64,000 bases of DNA from Lacihabitans sp. LS3-19 (GTDB taxonomy: Bacteria > Bacteroidota > Bacteroidia > Cytophagales > Spirosomataceae): assembly GCF_024343575.1 (NCBI RefSeq), contig NZ_RJUA01000001.1, forward strand, positions 124,001-188,000. Direction: 5' to 3'. Numbering within the stretch: position 1 is the first letter of the stretch; every line of letters begins with the position of its first letter. The position numbers and the translations under genes are program-made. Below the pieces are notes generated by a model. The model was not told the origin of the DNA. It did no database searches and was given only the letters and a program-made list of their open reading frames with translations. This document shows, piece by piece, positions 40,108 through 49,981 of this stretch.

Positions 40108-40920
40108 AACCCTTGCCTCCAAAATCCGCTCAGTAGGATTCATCATGTAAGTTAATATTGCATTGTCTTTCATTACTTCCACTACCCTGAAGCCTTTGTA
40201 TTCCGTGCCCCAGCTTCCGCCAAAGTGGGCATCAAAAATGTATGGGATTCCATGGTGGACTTTTATGTCGTCAAGTGTATGAATATGTCCATGAAAAACG
40301 GCTTTGATGTTTTTATAGTTTTCAAACATTTTTATCAATTCGGGACTATCTATACAGTGCTCCACCCAAGGTATTTGGGGTATGTGTAGGAATATAAAAG
40401 TGTTTTTTTGTGCTTGGCTTTTCTCAAGGCTTTCTTTCATAAATTCCAAGTTGGGCGAAACGTACTCGCCTTTTTCAGTTGCCGTATTCCCAAGGATTAT
40501 GGCGTTGTTTTTGATTTCAAAAGTATGATTGGCTGGCATTTTCCATACTTCCTCCCAGCGAGCTTCGCTCACTTTATCGTGGTTTCCTTTGGTAACGAAA
40601 TACGGGATTTGTATTTGGTCTAATTTTTGTTTGACAATTGGCAAAAGCGAGGGTTCGTCGTGAAACAAGTCGCCATTTATCACACAAAAATCTACCGTTT
40701 GTTCTTTACAAAAATTGTTGATGTTTTTTACGAGTGATTCATGAAATGCGTCAAAATTAGTCTTGGGTTGACCATAATGACCATCAGACGCAACGATGAA
40801 TCTTAGTTTTACTTTTTTTCTTGAATTAAAAAATTCAGCAGCAGACACAGTTTTTCCGGAAAGAAATATTGCTCCGCTTATAGAAAGGGATTTCAGAAAA
40901 CATCTTCTGTCTAATTTCAT
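40105..40920 (-). CDS. exported calcineurin-like metallophosphoesterase
   Basis: 271 residues with an N-terminal leader (LDRRCFLKSLSISGAIFLSG) that resembles Tat-type leaders. The two-metal motifs follow in order: SDGHYG (variant of D-x-H), GDLFHD, GNHD, LHIPQ and GHIH. Such enzymes cleave phosphomono- or diesters; the substrate is not evident. The stop codon abuts the duplicated hydrolase fragment, so the fragment's insertion lies right at its 3' end. Confidence 0.88.
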   Translation of the reverse strand: MKLDRRCFLKSLSISGAIFLSGKTVSAAEFFNSRKKVKLRFIVASDGHYGQPKTNFDAFHESLVKNINNFCKEQTVDFCVINGDLFHDEPSLLPIVKQKLDQIQIPYFVTKGNHDKVSEARWEEVWKMPANHTFEIKNNAIILGNTATEKGEYVSPNLEFMKESLEKSQAQKNTFIFLHIPQIPWVEHCIDSPELIKMFENYKNIKAVFHGHIHTLDDIKVHHGIPYIFDAHFGGSWGTEYKGFRVVEVMKDNAILTYMMNPTERILEARV

Positions 40921-40979
40921 GAAAAAGGGTTTTTTATTAAAAAATTTAATTTACTCATAATTTAAACAATTCACAAAAA

Positions 40980-42155
40980 ATGAAATCAATTCTAATTTTA
41001 ATTTTTAACACAATTATTGCTTTCAATGCAATTGGTCAAATTGTATTTGAAAAAGGCTATTTAATTACTGAAGAGGGAGAAAAAGTTGACTGTTTTATAA
41101 AAAACAACGATTGGAATAATAACCCCCGGAGCTTTGTTTACAGAACTACAGAAAAGGGAAAAGAACAAGAGGGGAGTTTAGAGTTTATAAAGGAATTTTC
41201 GGTAAACGGCCACTTTAAATTCATAAAAAAAGAAGTTGACTTTGAGGTTTCAAGTGATAATATTAGAAATTTATCTTCAGACAAAAATCCAGTCTTTGAA
41301 AAAAGAACGATTTTTTTGAAAGTTTTAGTAGAAGGAAGTGTCAATTTATATAGATATAAAAAGAAGGAAGCAATCAGGTTTTTTTATTCTTTAGGGGACA
41401 GTGAAATTAAACCGTTAATATTTAAAAAATATTTAAAAAATGGTAAAGAGGCTTCAAACATTACTTATAAACAACAAATATTGAATGAATTTGATCCAGA
41501 AAAAATAGACAAAGAAGCGGTATTAAAGTTGACCTATCTAGAGCCGAGGTTAGAAGGCTTTTTTTTAATATATAATAATAAATTTAGCTCAAAAGGCACA
41601 CTATTAAGGTCAAATGTCAAAAGGGATAAGGTGTTTTTGAAACTAACGCCTGGTATTTCGTATTCTAACTTTTCGTTTGTATCTGGCAAAAAAACGTATA
41701 ACTATGAATCAAATATTGAATATAGAGTAGGCGTTGAATTTGATTATATTTTACCAATAAACATGAATAAATGGAGCGTGTATATTGAACCCAACTTTTT
41801 CTATAGTCCTGTTAGAAAAGATACCGACCCTGACGTTAATTATAGAGATATAGGTTTTAAATTTATTACTGTACCTGTTGGGATAAAAGGAAAGTCCTAC
41901 TTAAAAAAAGGAGGCATAATTTTTTACAATGTAAATTATGATATGGGTGAAGGAACTTCATTCGGTTCGAAATTTGGAAATGTAAAACTTTCTGCTGGCA
42001 ATAATTTTGGAATTGGAGCAGGATTTGAAAAGAAAAAGATTAGTTTAGAGTGTAGATATATTGGTAATACTAACGTGTTTAGATACTACCAAAACTATTA
42101 TTCTAACTATACAAGGCTTCAATTTATTTTAGGTTACCAGCTGTTTAAGAGATAA
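40980..42155 (+). CDS. exported protein with C-terminal outer-membrane beta-barrel
   Basis: 391 residues with a signal peptide (FNTIIAFNAIGQ). The N-terminal half is a soluble region (EKGYLITEEGEKVDCFIKNNDW, in part) of a kind often seen before Bacteroidota beta-barrels. The C-terminal ~180 residues alternate hydrophobic and polar positions (FLKLTPGISYSNFSF, YRVGVEFDYILPI, RLQFILGYQLFKR) like a PorT-type outer-membrane barrel. The function is unknown. It ends directly at the convergent sulfatase gene with no gap. Confidence 0.65.
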   Translation: MKSILILIFNTIIAFNAIGQIVFEKGYLITEEGEKVDCFIKNNDWNNNPRSFVYRTTEKGKEQEGSLEFIKEFSVNGHFKFIKKEVDFEVSSDNIRNLSSDKNPVFEKRTIFLKVLVEGSVNLYRYKKKEAIRFFYSLGDSEIKPLIFKKYLKNGKEASNITYKQQILNEFDPEKIDKEAVLKLTYLEPRLEGFFLIYNNKFSSKGTLLRSNVKRDKVFLKLTPGISYSNFSFVSGKKTYNYESNIEYRVGVEFDYILPINMNKWSVYIEPNFFYSPVRKDTDPDVNYRDIGFKFITVPVGIKGKSYLKKGGIIFYNVNYDMGEGTSFGSKFGNVKLSAGNNFGIGAGFEKKKISLECRYIGNTNVFRYYQNYYSNYTRLQFILGYQLFKR

Positions 42156-43643
42156 TTACATTTTTGTAATTTCAATAAATTGCTCTTTTATGGTTTTCAA
42201 AAGTTCAGCATTTTTGTCAGCAATGTTGATTTTTTGACCAGGGTCTTTTTCAAGATCATAGAGTTGTTCTAAATCAGAAAAAGCCGTTTCGTTTTTAACA
42301 TGCTCTATTACTGCCGGACCTTTGTGGGGAGGTATATATGCATATTGTTGGTAGCGGAAAGCAAGTTTTCCCGAGGACTCTAAAACCAGTTCGGTTCTAC
42401 CATTATTAGATTTTCCAATTAATACATCCCAGAAGTTTTTGCTATCATTGGCTTCTGGGTTTTTTATTTTAAAATAATTAGCAAATGAGGCCAACAAGTC
42501 CATTTGACAAACTTCTGCATCACTTACAGTATTTCCTTTGATTTTACTAGGCCAAGAAACTATAAACGGAACTTTTGTTCCTCCTTCAAAAAGGCTGTAT
42601 TTTCCTCCTCGGAGTGTACCCGCAGGTGTATGATTTCCGAGTTTTTCTTCTGCTTCATCATAGTATCCGTCGTTGAGCACAGGACCATTGTCGGATGAAA
42701 ATATCACAATGGTATTCTTAAGTTGACCAGTTTCTTTTAAAGTTTTAATTATTTCGCCTACACAAAAGTCCGCTTCTAAAATTGCATCTCCACGCGGCCC
42801 CATGCCTGATTTGCCAACAAACTTGGCATTTGGCACTCTCGGAACATGAGGTTCGTGTAATGCATAATATAAAAAGAAAGGCTCGGTTTTATGGTCTTTT
42901 ACAAACTCTTGGGCTTGGTTTAGAAAAACTTCGTACATGGTTTCGTCTTTCCAAAGGGCTCTTTTCCCGCCTTTCATAAACCCAATGCGTGGCACGCCGT
43001 TGTGCACCGACATGTTGTGGCCGTGTTGCCATTTTTGGGTGTACATGAGCTCAGGGTGGGAAAGGGCGGTTGGTTCACCATCGAAGTTCTCTTTATAGCT
43101 TACCCATAAAGGATCTGCAGGGTCGAGATTTTCAACTTTTCGGTTTTTAACGTAAACCGTCGGCACCCTGTCGTTGGTAGCCGCCATGATGTAGGAATAG
43201 TCAAAGCCAAGGTCATTGGGTGTTTCTGATATTTCTTGGTTCCAGTCTATGCTTCCATTGCCGAGTCCTAGATGCCATTTGCCTACTATTCCTGTTTTAT
43301 ATCCTTGAGTTTTGAAAAGGTCAGCAATGCTAAAAGTATTTGGGGCAATCAGCATTGGGGCGTCGCCTGGCAATACTCTCGCTCGCTCGTTTCGCCAAGG
43401 ATAAGTGCCTGTTAGTAAAGCAAACCTACTGGGTGTGCAGGTAGCAGAAGTGGCGTAAGCATTGGTAAATCGTCTACCGCTTTTGGCGAGATTGTCAATG
43501 TTAGGTGTTTTTAATGTGCCTTGTTTGTAGGCACTAACGTCACCATACCCGAGGTCATCAGCATAGATAATAAGGACGTTTGGTTTTTGAGTAAAAACAA
43601 ATGTTTGTAAAAAAAACAGGCCGAAAAAAATCAGTTTTTTCAT
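42156..43643 (-). CDS. type I (formylglycine) arylsulfatase
   Basis: 495 residues with a signal peptide. The formylglycine motif is C-T-P-S-R at C69-R73, followed by ALLTGTYPWR. Metal ligands are D29/D30 (YADDLGYGD) and FSSDNGP near 320; KWHLG is also present. The C-to-formylglycine change would need a maturation enzyme not visible here. It hydrolyses sulfate esters, probably on algal or host glycans, in the periplasm. It leads the same-strand set with the phytase-like and GH2 genes (19- and 34-base gaps). Confidence 0.95.
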   Translation of the reverse strand: MKKLIFFGLFFLQTFVFTQKPNVLIIYADDLGYGDVSAYKQGTLKTPNIDNLAKSGRRFTNAYATSATCTPSRFALLTGTYPWRNERARVLPGDAPMLIAPNTFSIADLFKTQGYKTGIVGKWHLGLGNGSIDWNQEISETPNDLGFDYSYIMAATNDRVPTVYVKNRKVENLDPADPLWVSYKENFDGEPTALSHPELMYTQKWQHGHNMSVHNGVPRIGFMKGGKRALWKDETMYEVFLNQAQEFVKDHKTEPFFLYYALHEPHVPRVPNAKFVGKSGMGPRGDAILEADFCVGEIIKTLKETGQLKNTIVIFSSDNGPVLNDGYYDEAEEKLGNHTPAGTLRGGKYSLFEGGTKVPFIVSWPSKIKGNTVSDAEVCQMDLLASFANYFKIKNPEANDSKNFWDVLIGKSNNGRTELVLESSGKLAFRYQQYAYIPPHKGPAVIEHVKNETAFSDLEQLYDLEKDPGQKINIADKNAELLKTIKEQFIEITKM

Positions 43644-43661
43644 AATTGTATTTTTAGAATA

Positions 43662-44645
43662 TTACTTCTTATTTTTTAATTTTAGAAGGAGCGTTCTTTG
43701 TTTTTTTGGATTAAAATTATCGTCACTGATAATATATAACACCCTTTGTCCATCTTCGTTTTGGCCCCATGTCATTCCTTCCATGTTGTCGGGTTTGAGT
43801 GCATGGTTTTTGCCTAAATATTCGTTTTGAATTGTAAACTCGAATATTTTTTCTTTCGAAATAGTATCTCCTACGGTAGGGATTTCCGCTTTAAATAATC
43901 GCATGGTCACAAAAGCGTTGTCAAAACATCTTTCCATCACCAGTAAAGAATTGGTTCCGTAGGGTAAGATTTCCGTTACGCCGTTTCCGAGGTTACCATT
44001 TAGGTTTTGTTTTTCGGTCAAACATATTCTTGCATCGAAAGGATATTGGAAAACTTGCTTTTTGTTAAAATCATAAGCGTTGTTTTCTAGATTAAAAGGG
44101 CAAGTAAAAAAAGGAATAGAACCTGTAAGACTTGACTCAAAAGCGAACCATAAATTTCGATTTTCGTCAAAACAGAGACTTTCTATTCCTCGGTTTTCAC
44201 TTGTCAGCGTATCATTTGTCATCGAAAACACAGCTAGATTATTCGGAACGTTATTTTCGTTGATATAACCAATACCTGTCGAATCTTCTCTTTCAAATGC
44301 AAAATACATTTTTTGAGAATTCTTGTCTATCCTAATGGACTCGGCGTTGTCTACACCAAAGAACTTAAAAGCCCCAGTAATATCGGTTTCGTTTTCTGTT
44401 TTGAACAAGTAAGAGTTTTGATTTTCTGTTGATTTAAATGCTCGGTCTGAAACCATGTAAAGGCTACCTTCAAAATATTCCAATCCAGATATACCACCAA
44501 ACTTTACTTCAGGTGGATATGCCGACATCAAGTCAGATGGAAACGTAAAAATAGAGTCTATTTTTACCAAGCTAAACTCTGGACTAATTTGAGCTTTTAC
44601 AAAATTCGAACATAAAAACAATACCAAAACTAAGCACTTGCTCAT
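43662..44645 (-). CDS. phytase-like/esterase-like beta-propeller protein
   Basis: 327 residues with a signal peptide (LVLVLFLCSNFVKAQ). It has the Phytase-like domain blocks GGISGLEYFEGSLYMVSDRA, GIESLCFDENRNLWFAFE and, near the end, NMEGMTWGQNEDGQRVLYIISDDNFN with QRTLLLKL. Members bind Ca2+ and are predicted to hydrolyse phosphate or ester bonds, though most are uncharacterised. It lies between the sulfatase and GH2 genes on the same strand. Confidence 0.8.
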   Translation of the reverse strand: MSKCLVLVLFLCSNFVKAQISPEFSLVKIDSIFTFPSDLMSAYPPEVKFGGISGLEYFEGSLYMVSDRAFKSTENQNSYLFKTENETDITGAFKFFGVDNAESIRIDKNSQKMYFAFEREDSTGIGYINENNVPNNLAVFSMTNDTLTSENRGIESLCFDENRNLWFAFESSLTGSIPFFTCPFNLENNAYDFNKKQVFQYPFDARICLTEKQNLNGNLGNGVTEILPYGTNSLLVMERCFDNAFVTMRLFKAEIPTVGDTISKEKIFEFTIQNEYLGKNHALKPDNMEGMTWGQNEDGQRVLYIISDDNFNPKKQRTLLLKLKNKK

Positions 44646-44679
44646 TCACAACTATTTAAAAATCAATAATATAATTCTA

Positions 44680-47424
44680 TTATTTTTGTAAAACTATGGA
44701 AGGGTTAAATGGATATCTTCCAAATTCTTTTCCATATACAGCCAATCCACCGCTATTATCCACAGATAGTTTTACGCTAAGTTTTCCTGTTTTATCCAAT
44801 GTTTTTATCTGGGTGGCAGTCAAAGGTATTTTTACTAAATAACCATAGCTTCCTGCTTCGGAAAGTTTACGGTTTTGTAATTGATTATGCCAGCTTAATA
44901 TGCCTCTATGGTCAGCAGGGTCGTCCTCTAATTTTATGGTTTTCACCAATATACCATCAATACTAACTTTGACATTGGATGCAAATTTCTTTTCGTCTGT
45001 CATCGGATACGAATTTTTGTTTTGGCTTGGTTCGGCTTTTGCTCCTAACATATAGTCGCTGTTTTTTATTTCAGAGCCTTCGCGGTCTTTAAAGAAAAGT
45101 TCTTTTGCTCCCAATTCCATTAAAATATATCCAGACTTTGCTTTTTTGTTTTTTCCTTCAAAAACATAAGTAAATGAACCATTTCCAGCACCGTTCATTT
45201 TTTTGCCATCCATTATTTCCCAACTTTTCAAAGACCATTTACTATCAGAGTAAGCATCTGGTGCTTTTTCTACAATTTCGGTATTTTGGGGTAATACGCC
45301 ATCTTTAACTATAAAGGAAACAAAGTTTTTGTGGTAAACAGTACCTCCTTTGCTGTCTTTGAGGGTAAATGTTAAGGTATAAATACCATCAGTTTCTGGC
45401 ATTTTTATTTTTAAAGGATCAAAACTTTTTTGCATCCATGGAGTATAAGGAAGGTTAAGTTTTCCTTCGCTAATAGTTTTGAAATTGCCTAAAACGTCTG
45501 TCCCTTCGAGCATATATTCTACTAAAAATACATTGTCAACCATTTTAATGTCTTCCATTACAGAAACAAATATTGGTACAGAAACCTCTTCATTGGCTTT
45601 TACAGTATGCGTAATGTCTTGTCCGTTTGATAAATACACCAAAGAATGAAAATCTTTATCGGTCATCCCTTTGGCTATTTCGTTTAGGCCTGTGTATTTC
45701 ATGGTTCTGTCAAATCTCCAGTAACCGTTCCATTCGTTTATTACGTCGTGATGTTCTGTATATAGCCAACCCGCCATTTTAGGGTGCATACGGAAAGTGT
45801 TCATCATACGGTGATAATCATAGCTCCAGTCAACATCGCCTGTGCTTCCATCATATCCCCAGACGTTGCCGCACTCTGAGTTTATCATGGGTTGGTCACC
45901 CTGCGTAAAGCCTTTTTCGAAATGAAAACTGCTGCCGGGGAAAGTGCCTTTGTCTATTTTCTGCATGTGAGCTTCCCACTCATAGCCAGGCAAATATTCG
46001 TGCCAAGAGTTGATGTCGGTTTCGGTATGGCCGGCTCCACAACAGATAGAATTATCTTCTGCCAAACGCGTTAAGTCAAGCGATTTAGCCAAATAATACA
46101 TTGAGGCTACCCAATTTTGCGTTTTGGGTAAATACTTAGATTGGTCTTTGCCTGTTTCAGGGTTTGTAACTTTGGTTTTTAGCCCCCAGGTTTCATTAAA
46201 TACTATCCAAGAGAAAATAGCGGGGTGATTGTAATCTCTCTTTATCATTTCTCGGAGAGTATATTCAGACTCTTCTTGAGCTTGTGCTGTAGGTTCACCC
46301 CAAAAATTTGGTAAATCGGCCATGACCAAAAGTCCAAGTTTGTCTGCCCAATAAAGTTTGCGAGGGATATCCACTTTTATGTGTGTACGAAGGCCATTCA
46401 AACCTATGTTTTTGCATAACTGGATTTCGTTTTTCATAAATTCGTCCGACGGGAAAGTATAATAGCCTTCAGGATGGTAAGATTGATCAAGGGTAAGTTG
46501 TAAATATATTGGTTTATTATTTAAAGCTACATAGCTTATATCAGTTCCTGGGAGTTTGGAAACGGAGATTTTACGCATCCCGAAATACGTTTTCACCTCA
46601 TCGTTTCCAGTTTTTAATGTTGCATTATAAAGATATGGATTTTCGAGCGTCCAAAGTCTAGCGTTGGGAATTTCCATGGTTGAAAGTGCCATATCGCTTC
46701 CTTTTTTACCTAAAAAATCTGCTTTTATTTTACCATTTGGCGTTTCTATTTCAAGCGTTATTTTTTGATCTTGGCTTAAAACTTCGCCAAACTTTGCTTC
46801 TACTGCCACTTTATTTTCGTCAATATTTGGGCTAAAGTGCACATAGTCGAGATAGTTTTGGCCACGAGCTTCTAAATATATCGTTTGCCAGATTCCACGG
46901 GCATTTCCGTAGCCTTGCTTACCATAAAGTATGAAATCACGGCGGACGTCATCTACTCTGATGACAAGTTTTTGTGGGGAGTTGTATTTTACAAAATCCG
47001 TCAATTCAAACGAAAACGGCGTATATCCACCTTGGTGCTTACCTACCATTTTGCCATCTAGCCAAACTGTGGTTTCCCAATCAGATGCTCCGATAGTCAG
47101 AAAAGTTCGTTTGTTTTTGAATGAACTTGGTGTAGCTATGGTTTTTTGATACCATGCAATATCTGCTTCGTCTTTTACGCCAGATAGAGGTGAACCCCAA
47201 GGAAATGGTACATTTATGCTTTTTGAAAATCTAAAATTGCCTTCTTGCCAATTTTGTTTTTCGCCTACTTGCAAGCTATCAAACTCAAATCCCCACTTAC
47301 CATTTAGGTTTAGCCAATCTGCCCGCTCGAAGTCTGGGCGAGGATGTTCTGGTAAAGGAATGGACTGTGCAATGGATGAAATACAGAAGAGAAAAAGACA
47401 AAAACTTAGAATTATTGATTTCAT
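44680..47424 (-). CDS. glycoside hydrolase family 2 enzyme
   Basis: 914 residues with a signal peptide ending in SIAQ. The domains are a sugar-binding jelly roll (about 30-190), an immunoglobulin-like domain, a TIM barrel (about 300-600) and C-terminal accessory domains. The acid/base is Glu in FNETWG and the nucleophile is probably Glu in INSECGN. GH2 covers beta-galactosidases, glucuronidases and mannosidases; the exact activity cannot be told. Together with the neighbouring sulfatase it suggests use of a sulfated glycan. Confidence 0.92.
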   Translation of the reverse strand: MKSIILSFCLFLFCISSIAQSIPLPEHPRPDFERADWLNLNGKWGFEFDSLQVGEKQNWQEGNFRFSKSINVPFPWGSPLSGVKDEADIAWYQKTIATPSSFKNKRTFLTIGASDWETTVWLDGKMVGKHQGGYTPFSFELTDFVKYNSPQKLVIRVDDVRRDFILYGKQGYGNARGIWQTIYLEARGQNYLDYVHFSPNIDENKVAVEAKFGEVLSQDQKITLEIETPNGKIKADFLGKKGSDMALSTMEIPNARLWTLENPYLYNATLKTGNDEVKTYFGMRKISVSKLPGTDISYVALNNKPIYLQLTLDQSYHPEGYYTFPSDEFMKNEIQLCKNIGLNGLRTHIKVDIPRKLYWADKLGLLVMADLPNFWGEPTAQAQEESEYTLREMIKRDYNHPAIFSWIVFNETWGLKTKVTNPETGKDQSKYLPKTQNWVASMYYLAKSLDLTRLAEDNSICCGAGHTETDINSWHEYLPGYEWEAHMQKIDKGTFPGSSFHFEKGFTQGDQPMINSECGNVWGYDGSTGDVDWSYDYHRMMNTFRMHPKMAGWLYTEHHDVINEWNGYWRFDRTMKYTGLNEIAKGMTDKDFHSLVYLSNGQDITHTVKANEEVSVPIFVSVMEDIKMVDNVFLVEYMLEGTDVLGNFKTISEGKLNLPYTPWMQKSFDPLKIKMPETDGIYTLTFTLKDSKGGTVYHKNFVSFIVKDGVLPQNTEIVEKAPDAYSDSKWSLKSWEIMDGKKMNGAGNGSFTYVFEGKNKKAKSGYILMELGAKELFFKDREGSEIKNSDYMLGAKAEPSQNKNSYPMTDEKKFASNVKVSIDGILVKTIKLEDDPADHRGILSWHNQLQNRKLSEAGSYGYLVKIPLTATQIKTLDKTGKLSVKLSVDNSGGLAVYGKEFGRYPFNPSIVLQK

Positions 47425-47650
47425 TTTTTTATTATGGTTGAATTATGGTTCAAGATAGTTTAAAAAATAAAATGCTCAAAGGATTAAACCTTCGTGATAT
47501 CTATTAAAAATTAAATTTTTATAGATTTATAAAGTTTTCTTTAGAAATAAGCGAGTTACATTTTAGCTTTACCTAATATTATCCTTTTGATTTTTTTAGA
47601 AAGGATTTTTAAAGAAAAACTATTTGCCTTAAACTTAAATAATATTTACC

Positions 47651-48511
47651 ATGGATCAGAAAATCATTAACCTTTTTGACGAATATACCCACAAGCCTCT
47701 TTCTAGGGAAGTTTTTTTGTCGAAATTAACCAAAATGGTAGGTGGGACGGCTGCGGCTATGGCCGTTTTGCCAATGTTAGAGGGTAAGTATGCATTTGCA
47801 AACAAAGTAGCGGAAGATGACGAGGATATTGTTGCTGAAGATATAAGCTTTGCCGGCCCAAACTGTACGATGAAGGGATATTTAGTTAAGCCTAAAAATT
47901 TAAAGGGAAAAGTAGGCGGAGTGCTGGTTATTCATGAAAACAGAGGTTTAACACCTCATATTAAAGATGTTACAAGAAGGATTGCGAAAGCGGGATATCT
48001 GGCCCTTGGCATAGATGCTCTTTCGCCTTTTGGGGGGACGCCTAGCAATGAAGATGAAGGTAGGGCATTGTTTCCAAAACTAGACCCAAAACAAAACATT
48101 GAGAACGTAATGAGTGGTTTTGGGTATTTAAATAGTCTTGAACAAAGTAACCAAAAAACAGCATGTGTGGGTTTTTGTTGGGGCGGAGGCTTGGTAAACG
48201 ACATGGCCGTAAATTATCCAGAGCTTGATGGTGGTGTAGCCTATTATGGCAGACAAGCCAAAGCTGAAGACGTGCCAAAAATAAAGGCAAAATTACTGCT
48301 TCAATATGGAGGTTTAGATGAGCGTATCAATGCTGGAATTGCGGCTTATGAAGAAGCCCTAAAAGCCAACAAAGTTGATTATAAGGTTTTTGTATACGAA
48401 GGTGCCCAACATGCATTTAACAACGACGCTTCGCCAGCTCGATATAATCCAGAAGTAGCCAAATTGGCATGGGAAAGGACTTTGGCTTTGTTTGAGGAGG
48501 TACTGAAATAA
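47651..48511 (+). CDS. dienelactone hydrolase family protein with leader segment
   Basis: 286 residues. A 45-residue N-terminal region ends with a hydrophobic segment (MVGGTAAAMAVLPML) and looks like an export leader. The dienelactone-hydrolase core has VIHENRGL, the Cys nucleophile in GFCWGGG, Asp in QYGGLDERI and His in GAQHAFNND. The triad is complete. The natural substrate is unknown. It is divergent from the GH2 gene. Confidence 0.9.
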   Translation: MDQKIINLFDEYTHKPLSREVFLSKLTKMVGGTAAAMAVLPMLEGKYAFANKVAEDDEDIVAEDISFAGPNCTMKGYLVKPKNLKGKVGGVLVIHENRGLTPHIKDVTRRIAKAGYLALGIDALSPFGGTPSNEDEGRALFPKLDPKQNIENVMSGFGYLNSLEQSNQKTACVGFCWGGGLVNDMAVNYPELDGGVAYYGRQAKAEDVPKIKAKLLLQYGGLDERINAGIAAYEEALKANKVDYKVFVYEGAQHAFNNDASPARYNPEVAKLAWERTLALFEEVLK

Positions 48512-48518
48512 GTTAGAC

Positions 48519-48884
48519 TTAGTCTTTCCAAATATACCAAGCCCATAAAATAAACAAAGCTTGTACAGGCAAACGAACCAAAGCAGCAGAATGACTTCCG
48601 ATGGCTGGGTCCGCCCTAAATACGTCCCAAATGTGGAGTGGCAAAAAGCCTATCATCATAATTAAAATAGCCAAACAAGCCATTTTTCTGAAATTTGGTA
48701 CAAAAGCAGCTATTCCAACAACTATTTCTATGGCCCCGGCAGTATAATTGAGTATTTCTTTCGGTAAAAAATCTGGGAAGAAAGGAAAATACATCTCAGG
48801 TTTCAAGAAGTGATTGATTCCTCCTGAAACCATAAATGCTCCAAAAATTAGGGTAAGAGCAAGTTTTAAGTTTTTCATATTCAT
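48519..48884 (-). CDS. DoxX family membrane protein
   Basis: About 121 residues from the ATG giving MNMKNLKLAL. A longer frame would overlap the ThuA gene's end. There are four membrane spans with the DoxX pattern (GGINHFLKPEMYFPFFPDFLP in part, GAIEIVVGIAAFVPNFRKMA). DoxX-like proteins are linked to thiosulfate oxidation in archaea, but most bacterial ones are of unknown function. The start is one base after the ThuA stop codon, so the pair is co-translated. Confidence 0.85.
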   Translation of the reverse strand: MNMKNLKLALTLIFGAFMVSGGINHFLKPEMYFPFFPDFLPKEILNYTAGAIEIVVGIAAFVPNFRKMACLAILIMMIGFLPLHIWDVFRADPAIGSHSAALVRLPVQALFILWAWYIWKD

Positions 48885-48885
48885 G

Positions 48886-49848
48886 TTATTTTTTGAAAGG
48901 TCTTGAACTCGATGTATCTGCCGTTGGGAAATCATTTGGTATAGGAATATTCACTTTTCCCGTTGCCGCCCACTGCGAACCTCTTAGTAAGCTAGTTATA
49001 AAGCCAACACATTCTACTGAATAATCTACATGCCCCATCGGTGTATGAAATATCCTCCCTTTGCCATAGTCTATGGTCATCAGCATGGGCTCATTTCTAT
49101 CTGTGCCTTTTTTATCTTTTGCCGAATATGCCGTAGCCAAAACTTTCATGTTTTCTGCTGGTCCACGAAGTCTGTCGTACAGCTCATCTTTGGTATGGAG
49201 CCATTTCATAGGCATGCCTTTGGTAATCGGATGCTCAGGTTCTCTGATTTCTATAACATATTCGTGCTGAGGGCCATGCGAGCCAGCTTTGCCTGGACTC
49301 ATGTCTTTTATGAGTTTATTTTCATTGTCATAGTATACATAAGGGCCATCTTTTTCGGTACGGTCGCCCCAGCCGCCAAGGCCAATCATTTGGTTGAAAG
49401 CCGGCCAATCAGGAAATGAATTGTCTGCGGCATGAATAACTACCAAACCGCCTCCTGCTTTGATAAATTTCTCAAGCGATTTCTGTGTTTTTTCAGGCCA
49501 AGGTGCGGCATTCCAACCGAAGTTTACAATTACCAAATCATATTTTTTAAAATTCGGACTAAAACTCGAGTCCGCTTTTGATTTTTTTAAAGCAATAGTT
49601 TTTGGCAGGCCTTCTATTGCGTATTCTTCCAAAAATGCCTCCCCATTCCAAGTGAATGCACTTCTTTTTACATCAACTTTAAATAAGCCCGATTCTTCAA
49701 GATACTTTTTCATCATGAAGGTCACTTTAGGCCATTGGTCGTGGTTATTTTGACCATCAACTATTAAGGTCTTTATTGTTTTTTGAGCGAATGAATTACT
49801 CAATCCAATGCCAAGAATAAGGAATAAGAGGTAAATTTTTGTTTTCAT
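48886..49848 (-). CDS. secreted ThuA domain protein
   Basis: 320 residues with a signal peptide ending in SFAQ. The ThuA (class I glutamine-amidotransferase-like) domain covers most of the rest: TLIVDGQNNHDQWP, YDLVIVNFGWNAAPWPEKT, GGGLVVIHAADNSFPDW, EHPITKGMPMKW, GRIFHTPMGHVDYS. These proteins act in sugar metabolism, possibly on 3-keto sugars. DUF1080 and Gfo/Idh proteins, frequent companions, occur elsewhere in the window. Confidence 0.9.
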   Translation of the reverse strand: MKTKIYLLFLILGIGLSNSFAQKTIKTLIVDGQNNHDQWPKVTFMMKKYLEESGLFKVDVKRSAFTWNGEAFLEEYAIEGLPKTIALKKSKADSSFSPNFKKYDLVIVNFGWNAAPWPEKTQKSLEKFIKAGGGLVVIHAADNSFPDWPAFNQMIGLGGWGDRTEKDGPYVYYDNENKLIKDMSPGKAGSHGPQHEYVIEIREPEHPITKGMPMKWLHTKDELYDRLRGPAENMKVLATAYSAKDKKGTDRNEPMLMTIDYGKGRIFHTPMGHVDYSVECVGFITSLLRGSQWAATGKVNIPIPNDFPTADTSSSRPFKK

Positions 49849-49981
49849 TAGGGTTGAATTATTTGTTAAGGCGTATTCAAAAATAGGCTTTTTTAAGAAA
49901 AAGGTGGTGTTATCTTGAATTTATTTTTGAAAATATTATAGAAAGTCGCTAAAAGGAAAAAATTTTCTATTACGATTTTGG

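Noticed and set aside
42156-47424. Polysaccharide utilisation locus call for the sulfatase-phytase-GH2 group
   Set aside because: No SusC/SusD pair is in the window, so only a loose degradative group is supported.
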